Shown here one piece after another: positions 1 through 7,188 of a stretch of 15,384 bases of DNA. Both the position numbers and the translations under genes were made by a program. The DNA comes from an uncultured Eubacteriales bacterium (GTDB taxonomy: Bacteria > Bacillota > Clostridia > Oscillospirales > Oscillospiraceae). How positions within the stretch are numbered: position 1 is the stretch's first letter; every line of letters begins with the position of its first letter. The stretch covers positions 1 to 15,384 of the forward strand of contig CAKTJM010000030.1 in the NCBI GenBank assembly GCA_934567745.1. Direction: 5' to 3'. Below the pieces are notes generated by a model, which did not search any database, had not been told where the DNA came from, and saw nothing but the letters and a program-made list of their open reading frames with translations.

Positions 1-437
1 GGCTGACGCTGGGCACGGCGGAGTCGTGCACGGGCGGCCTGATCGCGAAGCTGATGACGGACCGGCCCGGCTCGTCGGAGGTCTTCCGCGGCGGCGTGGT
101 GAGCTACTGCGACGCGGTGAAGACCGCCGCACTGGGCGTGCCGGAGGAGCTGCTGCGGGAGCACGGCGCGGTCTCGCCGGAGGTGGCCGAGGCGATGGCC
201 CGCGGGGCGAAGCGGCTGCTCGGCTGCGACCTGGCGGTCTCCGCGACGGGGATCGCCGGGCCGGACACGGACGAGCGCGGGACGCCGGTGGGCCTGGTGT
301 ACCTGGGCCTGGCCTACGGGGACGAGTGCTACGTCCACACCTATCGGGGCGGCCGGGTCGCCCGCGAGCGGATCCGCCGCCAGGCCGCGCAGACGGCGCT
401 GGACCTCGTGCGGCGGAAGCTGACGGGGCTATTATAA
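1..437 (+). CDS. CinA C-terminal / PncC nicotinamide-nucleotide amidase, 5'-truncated by window edge
   Basis: The last 144 residues of a protein are visible in the frame starting at base 3, ending at TAA 435-437. The family hydrolyses nicotinamide mononucleotide to nicotinate mononucleotide and ammonia, recycling the NMN released by NAD-dependent DNA ligase in the cytoplasm. Visible family marks are AESCTGG near the start (catalytic Ser), GGVVSYCDAVK (the Tyr and Lys of the active site), HGAVSPEVAEAMARGAK, and TGIAGPDTDERGTPVGLVY. A stand-alone PncC is about 160 aa, so only some 15 residues would be missing; a full CinA is about 410 aa with an N-terminal MoaB-like domain. Which form this is cannot be decided here. 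The gene converges on leuB, with a terminator hairpin between them. The domain identification is secure; the symbol (cinA or pncC) is left open. Confidence 0.93.
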   Translation, partial: LTLGTAESCTGGLIAKLMTDRPGSSEVFRGGVVSYCDAVKTAALGVPEELLREHGAVSPEVAEAMARGAKRLLGCDLAVSATGIAGPDTDERGTPVGLVYLGLAYGDECYVHTYRGGRVARERIRRQAAQTALDLVRRKLTGLL

Positions 438-445
438 AATGAGAC

Positions 446-480
446 GAAAAAGCGGAGGGAGCGTGTCTGCTCCCTCCGCT
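446..480 (-). terminator. Rho-independent terminator of the leu operon (shared convergent gap)
   Basis: Bases 451-462 and 469-480 form a perfect 12-bp GC-rich stem around a 6-nt loop. On the minus strand the stem is followed by a U tract (the A run at 446-450), so it terminates transcription coming from leuB. On the plus strand only two Ts follow the stem, so it would be a weak terminator for the CinA-like gene, although an upstream A run makes some two-way use possible. Confidence 0.85.
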
Positions 481-508
481 TCGTCGTATCGATCTCGCCG
501 TTGACGCC

Positions 509-1579
509 TCAGATGGCCGCTGCGATCGCGTCGCCGACCGCGCGGGTGCCCACGAGGGTCTCCTTGCCGGTGTAGAGGTCCGGCGTGCGCAGGCCCGCGC
601 GGAGCACGCTCCGCACCGCCTGCTCGATGGCGTCCGCCTCGGCCTTCAGGCCGAAGGTGTACCGCAGCATCATCGCCGCGGACAGGATCGTCGCCATGGG
701 GTTGGCCTTGTCCTGGCCCGCGATGTCCGGCGCGGAGCCGTGGACCGGTTCGTACATGCCGAAGTTGCCCGTCGCCAGCGAGGCGGAGGGCAGCATGCCG
801 ATCGAGCCGGTGATCTGGCTGGCCTCGTCGGAGAGGATGTCGCCGAAGATGTTGCTCGTCACGATGACGTCGAACTGCTTCGGGTCGCGTACGAGCTGCA
901 TCGCCGTGTTGTCCACATACAGGTTATCGAGCTTCACGTCCGGATAGTCCAGGCCGACCTTCGCCACGGTCCGCCGCCACAGGCGGGAGGACTCGAGCAC
1001 GTTGGCCTTGTCCACGCTCGTCACGTGCCCGCCGCGGCGGCGCGCCATGTCGAACGCCACGCGGGCGATCCGCTCGACCTCGCCCTCGGCGTATTGCTCC
1101 ACGTCATAGGCCGCGGGGCCCATGCTCGTCTCCTTCGTGCCGCGCTCGCCGAAGTAGATGCCGCCGGTCAGCTCACGCACGACCACGATGTCCAGGCCGC
1201 CCGCCAGCAGCTCCGGCTTGAGGGGCGAGGTGTCCGCCAGCTCCTCGAAGATCATCGCCGGGCGCAGGTTCGCGAACAGGCCCAGCTCCTTGCGCAGGCC
1301 GAGCAGCGCGCGCTCCGGGCGCTGGTCGCCCGGCAGGACGTCCCACTTCCAGCCACCGACCGCGCCGAGCAGCACGGCGTCGCTGCTGCGGCAGACGTCG
1401 ATCGTCTCCTGCGGCAGGCATTCGCTCACCGCGTCGATGGCGCACCCGCCCGCGAGCACCTCTTCATACCGGAAGGTGTGGCCGAACTTCTCCGCCACAC
1501 GGTCCAGGACCTTCAATGCTTCACCCACGACCTCGGGACCGATCCCGTCGCCGCGGATCACTGCGATCTTCGCTTCCAT
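509..1579 (-). CDS. leuB: 3-isopropylmalate dehydrogenase
   Basis: This 356-aa cytoplasmic enzyme carries out the third leucine-specific step: NAD-dependent oxidative decarboxylation of 3-isopropylmalate to 2-oxoisocaproate. Visible features are GDGIGPEVV near residue 10, [16 protein letters not shown] with the substrate-binding Arg135 and Tyr142, Lys191 in SVDKAN, Asp223 in YVDNTAMQ, metal-binding Asp247 and Asp251 in [12 protein letters not shown], and the NAD-binding [13 protein letters not shown] at 276-288. The RELTGG form with [10 protein letters not shown] separates it from isocitrate and tartrate dehydrogenases. Length is normal for the family. The ATG at 1579 is preceded by GGAGGAGG at about 8 nt, inside the end of leuD, whose stop lies 3 nt upstream of the start, so translation is probably coupled. 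It is the last gene of leuACDB and is followed by the terminator at 446-480. Confidence 0.97.
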   Translation of the reverse strand: MEAKIAVIRGDGIGPEVVGEALKVLDRVAEKFGHTFRYEEVLAGGCAIDAVSECLPQETIDVCRSSDAVLLGAVGGWKWDVLPGDQRPERALLGLRKELGLFANLRPAMIFEELADTSPLKPELLAGGLDIVVVRELTGGIYFGERGTKETSMGPAAYDVEQYAEGEVERIARVAFDMARRRGGHVTSVDKANVLESSRLWRRTVAKVGLDYPDVKLDNLYVDNTAMQLVRDPKQFDVIVTSNIFGDILSDEASQITGSIGMLPSASLATGNFGMYEPVHGSAPDIAGQDKANPMATILSAAMMLRYTFGLKAEADAIEQAVRSVLRAGLRTPDLYTGKETLVGTRAVGDAIAAAI

Positions 1580-1582
1580 CGC

Positions 1583-2080
1583 TCACGCCTCCTCCGCTCT
1601 GGCCTTGATCGAGGCCATGAGGCCCCCGGCCTGGATGATCTCCTTGATGAACGCGGGGAACGGCTCGGCCTGGAAGGTCTCGCCCTTCGTCACGTCCGTG
1701 ATGACGCCGGTGTCGAAGTCCACCTGGACCTCGTCGCCCGCCTCGATGCGCTCGCTGGCCTCCGGGCACTCCAGGATGGCCAGGCCGATGTTGATGGCGT
1801 TGCGGTAGAAGATCCGCGCGAACGTCTTGGCGATGACGCAGGAGATGCCGGACTCCTTGATGACCATCGGCGCGTGCTCACGGGAGGAGCCGCAGCCGAA
1901 GTTCAGGCCGCCGACCATCACGTCGCCGGGCTTGACGGCCTGGACGAAGCTGCGGTCGATGTCCTCCATGCAGTGGGTCGCCAGCTCCTGCTTGTCCGCG
2001 ATGTTCAGATAGCGGGCGGGGATGATGACGTCGGTATCGACGTTGTCGCCGTACTTGTGAACGAAACCTTTTGCTTCCAT
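1583..2080 (-). CDS. leuD: 3-isopropylmalate dehydratase small subunit
   Basis: This 165-aa subunit pairs with LeuC to form isopropylmalate isomerase, which interconverts 2- and 3-isopropylmalate. Family marks are the N-terminal [15 protein letters not shown] (residues 11-25) and [12 protein letters not shown] (60-71), the swivelling-domain loop of the aconitase family. Its length and N-terminus match the short archaeal/clostridial LeuD type rather than the roughly 200-aa proteobacterial form. I chose the ATG at 2080. A GTG at 2089 is in frame and overlaps the leuC stop, but the Shine-Dalgarno AAAGG lies only a base or two from that GTG and about 10 nt from the ATG, which also gives the family's usual N-terminus. 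The gene sits between leuC (5-nt gap) and leuB (3-nt gap). Confidence 0.95.
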   Translation of the reverse strand: MEAKGFVHKYGDNVDTDVIIPARYLNIADKQELATHCMEDIDRSFVQAVKPGDVMVGGLNFGCGSSREHAPMVIKESGISCVIAKTFARIFYRNAINIGLAILECPEASERIEAGDEVQVDFDTGVITDVTKGETFQAEPFPAFIKEIIQAGGLMASIKARAEEA

Positions 2081-2085
2081 GCTGC

Positions 2086-3345
2086 TCACACCTTTCTCGG
2101 ATCGGCGATCTTACCGGCCACGGCGGAGGCCGCGGCGACGGCGGGGCTCGCCAGGTAGATCTCGGAGTCGATGGCGCCCATGCGCCCGACGAAGTTGCGG
2201 TTGGTCGTGGCCACGCAGCGCTCGCCGCTGGCGAGGACGCCCATGTGCCCGCCCAGACAGGGGCCGCAGGTCGGTGTCGAGACGGCGCAGCCCGCGTCGA
2301 TGAAGGTGGTCATGTACCCGCGCTCGATGCACTCACGATAGACCTGCTGGGTGGCGGGCATCACGATGCAGCGCACGCCGGGGTGGACCTTCCGGCCCGC
2401 CAGGATCCCGGCTGCGACGGCCATGTCCTCGATCCGGCCGTTCGTACAGGAGCCGATCACGACCTGGTCGATCGCGATGTCGCCGACCTGGGAGATGGGC
2501 CGGGCGTTCTCGGGCAGGTGGGGGAAGGAGACCGTCGGCTCGACCTGGGAGAGGTCGATCTCGACCGTGCGGACGTAGGCGGCATCGGGGTCGGCCTCGT
2601 ACACGGTGTAGGGCCGGTCCACGCGCCCGGCCATGTAGGCCTTGGCGATGTCGTCCACGGGGAAGATGCCGTTCTTGGCGCCCGCCTCGATGGACATGTT
2701 CGCGATGCACAGGCGGTCGTCCATGGACAGCTCCGCCACGCCGGGGCCGCAGTACTCCAGGCTCTGGTACAGCGCGCCGTCCACCCCGATCAGGCCGATC
2801 AGGTGGAGGATGACGTCCTTGCCGCTGACCATCGGGCCGGGCTTGCCGGTCAGGTGGACACGGATCGCCTCGGGGACCTTGAACCAGGTCTCGCCGGTGG
2901 CCATGCCGGCGGCCATGTCGGTGGAGCCGACGCCCGTGGAGAAGGCGCCCAGCGCGCCGTAGGTGCAGGTGTGGGAGTCCGCGCCGATGATGCACTCACC
3001 GGCGGCGACCAGGCCGCGCTCGGGCAGCAGGGCGTGCTCCACGCCCATCTGGCCGACGTCGTAGTAGTGCTCGATGTCGAAGCGCCGCGCGAAGGTCCGG
3101 CACTGCTTGCACTGCTCAGCGGCCTTGATGTCCTTGTTGGGGGTGAAGTGGTCCATGACCATCGCGATCTTGCTCCGGTCGAAGACGCCGGGGAAGCCCT
3201 CCTTGTCGAACTCCCGGATGGCCACGGGCGACGTGATGTCGTTGCCCAGGACCAGATCCAGCCGCGCGCGGATGAGCTGACCGGCCCGGACCTCGGGCAG
3301 ACCGGCGTGGGCGGCCAGGATCTTCTGTGTCATCGTCATTGCCAT
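2086..3345 (-). CDS. leuC: 3-isopropylmalate dehydratase large subunit
   Basis: This 419-aa aconitase-family subunit provides the [4Fe-4S] cluster of isopropylmalate isomerase. The three cluster ligands are visible as Cys300 in [12 protein letters not shown] and Cys360/Cys363 in [13 protein letters not shown]. Other family marks are VMDHFTPN near residue 64, [15 protein letters not shown] at 121-135 and the C-terminal [11 protein letters not shown]. At about 420 aa it belongs to the shorter archaeal/clostridial LeuC group, consistent with the short LeuD beside it; homoaconitase is a related alternative, but the leuA-leuB context argues for leucine synthesis. The ATG at 3345 has AGGGAGAG 7 nt upstream. 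The gap to leuA is 24 nt, so it is part of one operon. Confidence 0.96.
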   Translation of the reverse strand: MAMTMTQKILAAHAGLPEVRAGQLIRARLDLVLGNDITSPVAIREFDKEGFPGVFDRSKIAMVMDHFTPNKDIKAAEQCKQCRTFARRFDIEHYYDVGQMGVEHALLPERGLVAAGECIIGADSHTCTYGALGAFSTGVGSTDMAAGMATGETWFKVPEAIRVHLTGKPGPMVSGKDVILHLIGLIGVDGALYQSLEYCGPGVAELSMDDRLCIANMSIEAGAKNGIFPVDDIAKAYMAGRVDRPYTVYEADPDAAYVRTVEIDLSQVEPTVSFPHLPENARPISQVGDIAIDQVVIGSCTNGRIEDMAVAAGILAGRKVHPGVRCIVMPATQQVYRECIERGYMTTFIDAGCAVSTPTCGPCLGGHMGVLASGERCVATTNRNFVGRMGAIDSEIYLASPAVAAASAVAGKIADPRKV

Positions 3346-3369
3346 AGTGGATCTCTCCCTTCTATCTGA

Positions 3370-5067
3370 TCACTGCTCCTGGTCCGCGACGAAGTGGCGG
3401 ACCCTGTTCTCGCGGTTGATCGCGGTGATGAGCGCGTACACCGACGCCATGATGATGTCGCTGTCCACGCCGACGCCCCAGAAGTGGCGGCCCGCCTCGT
3501 CGGCGATCACGACGTAGGCCGAGGCGCGGGAGTCGGAGTCGTTCTCCAGCGCGTGCTCCTCGTAGTCCACGAACCGGTAGCGGATGTCGGGGTTGGCCTC
3601 ACGCAGGGCGTTGCTGACGGCGTCGATGGGGCCGTTGCCGCGGGCGGAGAGGCAGAAGATCTCGCCGCCGATGTTCAGGGTCATGTCCGCGACGGTGCCG
3701 TCCTTCTCCCTCATCCAGGAGATGTCCTCCAGCGTGATGGGCGCGTTGATGTTCTGGTACTCCGCCTGGAAGGCCGCGAGGACCTCGGCGGGGGAGAGCT
3801 CCTTGTGCGCGTGGTCGGAGATCTCCTTGATGAAGTAGCCGACCTCGGAGGCCATCTCCTTCGGCAGGTCGTAGCCGTAGTTGTGCTCGAGGATGTAGGA
3901 GATGCCGCCCTTGCCGGACTGGCTGTTGATGCGGATGACGTCGGTCTCGTACTCGCGGTTGACGTCCTGCGGGTCGAGCGGGAGGTAGGGGACGGTCCAG
4001 CGGTCCTCGCCGCGCTCCCGGCGGAAGGCCATGCCCTTCGCGATGGCGTCCTGATGAGAGCCGGAGAAGGCCGCGAAGACGAGCTGACCGGCGTAGGGCT
4101 GGCGGAAGCCGACGGACATGCCGGTCAGGTCCTCGTAGAACTTGACGATCTTGGGCATGTCGGAGAAGTCGAGCTGGGGATCGACGCCGTGGGTGTAGAG
4201 GTTCATGCCGAGGGTGATGAGGTCCACGTTGCCGGTGCGCTCGCCGTTGCCGAAGAGGGTGCCCTCGACGCGGCCGCCGCCCGCCAGGAGGCCCAGCTCC
4301 GCCGCCGCGACGGCGGTGCCGCGGTCGTTGTGCGGGTGGAGGGAGACGATGACGTCCCCGCGGCAGTGCAGGTGCTTGCTCATGTACTCGATCTGCTGGG
4401 CGTAGACGTGGGGCATGGACATCTCGACGGTGGAGGGGAGGTTGATGATGACCTTCCGCTCGGGCCGGGGCTGCCAGGTGTCGATGACGGCGTTGCAGAT
4501 GCGCAGGGCGAACTCCATCTCGGTGCCGGTGAAGCTCTCGGGGGAGTACTCGAAGCGGAACTGCGTCTCGGGCATCTTCGCGGCGTAGTCGTTGAAGAGC
4601 GCCGCACCGGAGACGGCCAGATCGACGATCTCGTCCTCGCTGGCGCGGAAGACCTGCTGCCGCTGGGCGAAGGAGGTGGAGTTGTACAGGTGGACCACCA
4701 CATGCTTGGCGCCGCGGATGGCGTCGAAGGTCTTCTCGATGATGTGGGGGCGGGACTGGGTCAGGACCTGGATCCACACGTCGTCGGGGATCATGTCCTG
4801 CTCGATGATGGTACGCAGGAAGTCATATTCCGTCTCGGAGGCGGCGGGGAAGCCCACCTCGATCTCCTTGAACCCGAGACCCAGCAGGAAACGGTAGAAG
4901 TCCAGCTTCTCCTCCAGGCTCATGGGGGTGATCAGGGCCTGGTTGCCGTCGCGAAGGTCCACGCTGCACCAGGCGGGGGCCTGTTCGATGCGCTCGCGCT
5001 TCGCCCAGTCCAGGCATTCCTCGGGGGGCATGTAATAGCCGGGACGGTATCTCTCTACGTGCTTCAT
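3370..5067 (-). CDS. leuA: 2-isopropylmalate synthase (long, LeuA type 2 form)
   Basis: This 565-aa enzyme condenses acetyl-CoA with 2-oxoisovalerate, the committed step of leucine synthesis. The TIM-barrel part shows DLRDGNQAL (residues 37-45, metal and catalytic residues), GFKEIEVGFPAASETE, the metal-binding HPH at 244-246 in SLHPHNDRG, and GNGERTGNVDL at 273-283. A C-terminal regulatory domain spans roughly 455-553 (NIGGEIFCLSARGNGPIDA and WGVGVDSDI), the region through which leucine gives feedback inhibition in this family. The length and the N-terminal PAWCSVDLRDGNQAL match the long form known from actinobacteria, fungi and some clostridia, not the roughly 510-aa E. coli type. The ATG at 5067 follows AAAGGA by about 9 nt. 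It is the first gene of the operon, directly behind the T-box terminator. Confidence 0.96.
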   Translation of the reverse strand: MKHVERYRPGYYMPPEECLDWAKRERIEQAPAWCSVDLRDGNQALITPMSLEEKLDFYRFLLGLGFKEIEVGFPAASETEYDFLRTIIEQDMIPDDVWIQVLTQSRPHIIEKTFDAIRGAKHVVVHLYNSTSFAQRQQVFRASEDEIVDLAVSGAALFNDYAAKMPETQFRFEYSPESFTGTEMEFALRICNAVIDTWQPRPERKVIINLPSTVEMSMPHVYAQQIEYMSKHLHCRGDVIVSLHPHNDRGTAVAAAELGLLAGGGRVEGTLFGNGERTGNVDLITLGMNLYTHGVDPQLDFSDMPKIVKFYEDLTGMSVGFRQPYAGQLVFAAFSGSHQDAIAKGMAFRRERGEDRWTVPYLPLDPQDVNREYETDVIRINSQSGKGGISYILEHNYGYDLPKEMASEVGYFIKEISDHAHKELSPAEVLAAFQAEYQNINAPITLEDISWMREKDGTVADMTLNIGGEIFCLSARGNGPIDAVSNALREANPDIRYRFVDYEEHALENDSDSRASAYVVIADEAGRHFWGVGVDSDIIMASVYALITAINRENRVRHFVADQEQ

Positions 5068-5105
5068 GGGGGTTCATCCTTTCCATCGTACTCGGTCCGC
5101 GGATC

Positions 5106-5145
5106 AAAAAAGCCTTCGTCTCTTCCAAACAAAGAGACGAAGGCT
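5106..5145 (-). terminator. T-box-controlled intrinsic terminator upstream of leuA
   Basis: Arms 5111-5124 and 5132-5145 make a perfect 14-bp stem with a 7-nt loop, followed on the minus strand by six Us (A run 5106-5111). It lies 38 nt before the leuA start and directly after the T-box core, as expected for transcriptional T-box attenuation. Confidence 0.93.
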
Positions 5146-5321
5146 GTCAAGCTTCCGCGGTACCACTCTTATTGGCGTCTATCAACGCCCACTCAAATAG
5201 CTCACGCTCCGGGGTGAGACGCCTCCCCGCCCATACGTCCTCGCAGCGACCGGACGCTCTCTGTGATGGGGCCAGGGGAAACACATTCCCTTCATTGCAT
5301 GTCGATATGCGATTTTGGTGT
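5106..5321 (-). promoter_or_regulatory. T-box leader, leucine-specific (specifier CTC)
   Basis: The minus-strand leader of leuA carries a complete T-box. The T-box core AAGAGTGGTACCGCGG is the complement of 5155-5170 and is followed by the terminator at 5106-5145. Upstream, a Stem I can be drawn from paired segments CCCAT/ATGGG and CGTCC/GGACG around a CAGAGAG motif and a GCTGCGAG region. Its 3' side reads CTC-ACCCCGGAG, matching the usual specifier-codon context, so the specifier would be CTC (5216-5218), a leucine codon. Uncharged tRNA-Leu would stabilise the antiterminator, in which AAGAG at 5166-5170 can pair with CTCTT inside the terminator's first arm, and let leuACDB be transcribed. 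The T-box call is secure; the exact Stem I fold is inferred by eye. Confidence 0.93.
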
Positions 5322-5328
5322 ACCAAAA
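5313..5328. promoter_or_regulatory. 16-bp perfect dyad at the leu transcription start (candidate operator)
   Basis: TTTTGGTGTACCAAAA is a perfect inverted repeat of 7-bp arms with a 2-bp centre, touching the -10 box and covering the predicted start site. A 2-nt centre cannot be an RNA hairpin loop, so a DNA-binding dimer is the simpler explanation. GGT...ACC half-sites recall GntR-type operators, but I cannot name the regulator. Confidence 0.5.
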
Positions 5329-5356
5329 GCATAGCCGATTGCAGGAGTTTTGTCAA
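5328..5356 (-). promoter_or_regulatory. leuACDB promoter
   Basis: On the minus strand, TTGACA (5351-5356) and TATGCT (5328-5333) are separated by exactly 17 nt, a near-consensus sigma-A promoter. Predicted transcription start is around 5321, which gives a leader of about 250 nt before leuA, fitting the T-box. Confidence 0.85.
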
Positions 5357-5380
5357 TGGGTGAAGATCCACAAAGCCGCC

Positions 5381-5401
5381 GGGCGGCCGTTGGGGCCGCC
5401 C
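5381..5401 (-). terminator. Weak hairpin after the SLH gene (possible terminator)
   Basis: Arms 5381-5388 and 5394-5401 form an 8-bp all-GC stem with a 5-nt loop, 10 nt after the SLH protein stop on the minus strand. Only a short T run follows on that strand, so termination may be incomplete. It lies 25 bp before the leu -35 box. Confidence 0.35.
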
Positions 5402-5410
5402 CGTCGTTTT

Positions 5411-6823
5411 TCAGGCGAGGGCGCGGTAGAGGAGGGTCACGATCTGGCCGCGGGTGCAGGTGGCGTCGGGGCTGAAGGTCGTCGCGGAGGTGCCGTTGGT
5501 GATCTTCTGCTGCACGGCCCAGGCGATCGCCTTGGACCGCTCGCTGCCGTCGGCCGGGACGTCGGTGAAGAGGGACTGGCCGTTCGGCTCGGGGGACCCG
5601 GCCAGCTTCCAGAGGTACCAGACGGTCGTGGCGCGGTCGCACGGCGCATCGGCGGGGAAGGTCCCGGCGGAGACGAGGCCCTTCTGGTTCGCCCAGAGGG
5701 CGGGCTGGTAGTAATACGCGCTGGTGCTGACGTTGGAGAAGGGGTTCGCGCCGGACACGGGCGGGCAGTCGTAGGCCCGGTAGAGGAAGGTCAGGATGTG
5801 GGCCTTGGTGCAGGTCATATCGGGGCTGAAGGTGGCGTCGGAGGTGCCGTTCGTGATCCCCTCATGGAGCGCCCAATCGACGGCGACATAGGCATAGTGC
5901 TCCGGGGGCACGTCTGGGAAGGTCGCGAAGTCGCCGCGCTCGGAGTTCGGCCCGCCCGCCTTGACCGTGGCATAGTCGTACAGGGCGCTGCGCAGGGTGG
6001 CGCAGGTGCTCCAGCAGTTGGGGAGGGTGCTGCCGCCGGTGCTCGCATCGAGGATCTGCGTGCGGGCGGGGATGAACTTCGTCATCGCGGCGCCGGTCTC
6101 CTCGATGTACTGATCGACGGTCAGTCCGGTGCGATAGGTCCCGTCGCGCTGATACAGGAAGGCCGCGCCCAAGTCCGCGTCAACGGCCCACCCGGCCTTG
6201 ACGAGCTCGGAGGGATCGGCCTGCTCCCCGGCGGCGGTCTTCGTCTTGTTCGCGACGAGGGGGAGGAGGTCGCCGTCGGCGACGCCGTTGAAGATCTCGG
6301 AGGTGTAGAACACGTCGTGGTGGAGGAGGGTCATCCTGCCGTTGCCGACGGCGTAATACAGGTCGCCCTCGGTGTCACCGACGACCAGGCCGACGCCGTC
6401 GCCGATGCGCAGGGCGGGCTTGCCCTCATAGGTGCCGAAGTCGTAGCCGAAGACGAAGCCCCGGACGGCGGGCGCGGTCAGCTCGTCCAGCGGCTCGGCC
6501 TGGGAGCCGTCCCAGGTCCAGAAGAGCAGGAAGTCGTTGGGGTCGGCGACCTCCGGCCGGGAGGTCACGGCGAGGAAGGGGATGCCGTCGTTCGCGGGAT
6601 CGACGAGCATGGCGGGAGCGTCGTCGCTGTAGTTGGCGAGGGCGTCGGCGTAGCCCTTGGCCATCGCGACGGACATCTGGCATTTGCTCCGGTCGCCGTA
6701 GTAGGCGTAGGACGGCAGCGAGTCGCCCGGCGCGGCCGCCGAGGCCGGGACGACCGCCAGGCCCATCGCCAGGATCAGGGTGAGGATCAGGGCCAGGGCC
6801 CGCTTGCAGTGGGGTGCGTGCAT
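5411..6823 (-). CDS. Secreted SLH-domain surface protein
   Basis: This 470-aa protein begins with a signal peptide (Arg/Lys-poor n-region with KR at 8-9, a Leu/Ile/Ala-rich core, and an ASA-A cleavage site near residue 29). Residues 30-295 are a region I do not recognise. It has a GIPFLAV...FLLFWTWDGS stretch that loosely recalls VCBS/EF-hand-like modules in other clostridial surface proteins, and no catalytic motif I can name. Three SLH repeats follow at about 302-351, 362-407 and 419-468, with FPDVP..AVDWALHEGITNG, ANPFSNV and LFTDVP..AIAWAVQQKITNG signatures. SLH triplets anchor proteins to cell-wall polysaccharide, so it should sit on the cell surface. The start is the ATG at 6823, 9 nt after AAAAGGAG; the frame stays open further upstream but only this start gives the signal peptide. 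It is a single-gene unit with its own promoter. Confidence 0.9.
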   Translation of the reverse strand: MHAPHCKRALALILTLILAMGLAVVPASAAAPGDSLPSYAYYGDRSKCQMSVAMAKGYADALANYSDDAPAMLVDPANDGIPFLAVTSRPEVADPNDFLLFWTWDGSQAEPLDELTAPAVRGFVFGYDFGTYEGKPALRIGDGVGLVVGDTEGDLYYAVGNGRMTLLHHDVFYTSEIFNGVADGDLLPLVANKTKTAAGEQADPSELVKAGWAVDADLGAAFLYQRDGTYRTGLTVDQYIEETGAAMTKFIPARTQILDASTGGSTLPNCWSTCATLRSALYDYATVKAGGPNSERGDFATFPDVPPEHYAYVAVDWALHEGITNGTSDATFSPDMTCTKAHILTFLYRAYDCPPVSGANPFSNVSTSAYYYQPALWANQKGLVSAGTFPADAPCDRATTVWYLWKLAGSPEPNGQSLFTDVPADGSERSKAIAWAVQQKITNGTSATTFSPDATCTRGQIVTLLYRALA

Positions 6824-6868
6824 GGTGCTCAGCTCCTTTTTCGTTTTGGACCGTGGTCCGTTGGGTCC

Positions 6869-6897
6869 ATTATCCCTGTTTTGACGGGTGGTGTCAA
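6869..6897 (-). promoter_or_regulatory. Promoter of the SLH-protein gene
   Basis: On the minus strand TTGACA (6892-6897) and GATAAT (6869-6874) are 17 nt apart, a near-perfect sigma-A promoter. The predicted start near 6862 gives a leader of about 40 nt containing a small inverted repeat, GGACC-GT-GGTCC (6848-6859). Confidence 0.82.
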
Positions 6898-6906
6898 GAC
6901 AGAAGT

Positions 6907-6924
6907 GGGGCGTTTCAGCGCCCC
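6907..6924 (-). terminator. Short hairpin over the stop of the small protein (weak terminator candidate)
   Basis: GGGGCG (6907-6912) and CGCCCC (6919-6924) can pair around the stop codon of the 57-aa ORF. On the minus strand it is followed by a T-rich but interrupted stretch. It may reduce read-through into the SLH gene, but the evidence is thin. Confidence 0.3.
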
Positions 6925-7088
6925 TCTCCTTCGTCTGCTGCGGGGGACGTGGATGCGTCCGTCGGTTCTTCATCCTCTTCGGAAGAGAGGTATAGCTCCT
7001 CACATCTCTGCTGGGTCGTTTCCAGCTCTCCGATGGCGCGTTCGATGCCGCGGAACAGTTCGAGATAAAGTTGCTTGTAATCGACCAT
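6915..7088 (-). CDS. Small acidic protein of unknown function, 57 aa
   Basis: An open frame of 57 codons runs from ATG 7086-7088 to TGA 6915-6917, preceded by an excellent Shine-Dalgarno site (AGGAGGTGA, about 9 nt from the ATG) and a near-consensus promoter. The N-terminal 35 residues (MVDYKQLYLELFRGIERAIG, then a Glu/Gln-rich stretch ending CEELYL) look like one amphipathic helix or a helical hairpin. The C-terminus is acidic and disordered (SSEEDEEPTDASTSP). The MDYKxLYxxLF start resembles small conserved proteins I recall next to Xre-type repressors in clostridia; that is from memory, not a search. Codons such as AGA, CTA, CTT and TCT are rarer in the neighbouring genes, hinting at a different origin. 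It is divergent from the repressor at 7189, with shared operators, so it is probably repressed by it. Function unknown. Confidence 0.8.
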   Translation of the reverse strand: MVDYKQLYLELFRGIERAIGELETTQQRCEELYLSSEEDEEPTDASTSPAADEGEGR

Positions 7089-7116
7089 GGAAGGTCACCT
7101 CCTGCTATTTTCTTCC

Positions 7117-7145
7117 ATTATATCTGGATTACGGATAAAAATCAA
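7117..7145 (-). promoter_or_regulatory. Promoter of the 57-aa small protein gene
   Basis: On the minus strand TTGATT (7140-7145) and a perfect TATAAT (7117-7122) are separated by 17 nt. The start would be about 7110, giving a leader of some 20 nt with the Shine-Dalgarno site. One operator-like dyad lies within the promoter spacer and the other just upstream of -35. Confidence 0.82.
7121..7137. promoter_or_regulatory. Operator-like dyad 1 in the divergent xre region
   Basis: TATCTGGATTACGGATA is an imperfect 17-bp dyad (12 of 16 positions symmetric). It aligns without gaps to the dyad at 7146-7162, matching at 13 of 17 positions, with centres 25 bp apart. It covers the end of the -10 box and most of the spacer of the minus-strand promoter, where a repressor would block polymerase. 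Confidence 0.6.
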
Positions 7146-7162
7146 TATCTGGAATCGAGATA
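7146..7162. promoter_or_regulatory. Operator-like dyad 2 in the divergent xre region
   Basis: TATCTGGAATCGAGATA is a 17-bp dyad with 14 of 16 positions symmetric (TATCT/AGATA arms), adjacent to the -35 box of the small-protein promoter and 27 bp before the repressor start. I see no convincing plus-strand promoter boxes; GATAAG at 7159-7164, overlapping this dyad, is the best -10 guess for the repressor gene, which would make it autoregulated. Confidence 0.6.
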
Positions 7163-7188
7163 AGTCATCATACCCACGAGGTGATGAC

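Noticed and set aside
2081..2089. GTG at 2089 as the leuD start overlapping the leuC stop
   Set aside because: The Shine-Dalgarno sequence is nearly adjacent to the GTG but correctly spaced from the ATG at 2080, which also gives the conserved family N-terminus.
740..2158. 472-codon open frame on the plus strand opposite leuB/leuD
   Set aside because: It is the antisense shadow of strongly coding GC-rich genes; composition is Ala/Arg/Val/Asp/His-rich with no motif, and leuB and leuD on the other strand are unmistakable.
3394..5217. 607-codon open frame on the plus strand opposite leuA
   Set aside because: Runs antisense through leuA and into the T-box leader, low-complexity composition, no ribosome-binding site; a GC-driven shadow.
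5315..7138. 607-codon open frame on the plus strand opposite the SLH gene
   Set aside because: Antisense to a protein with a clear signal peptide and SLH repeats; it also crosses two promoters and the 57-aa gene.
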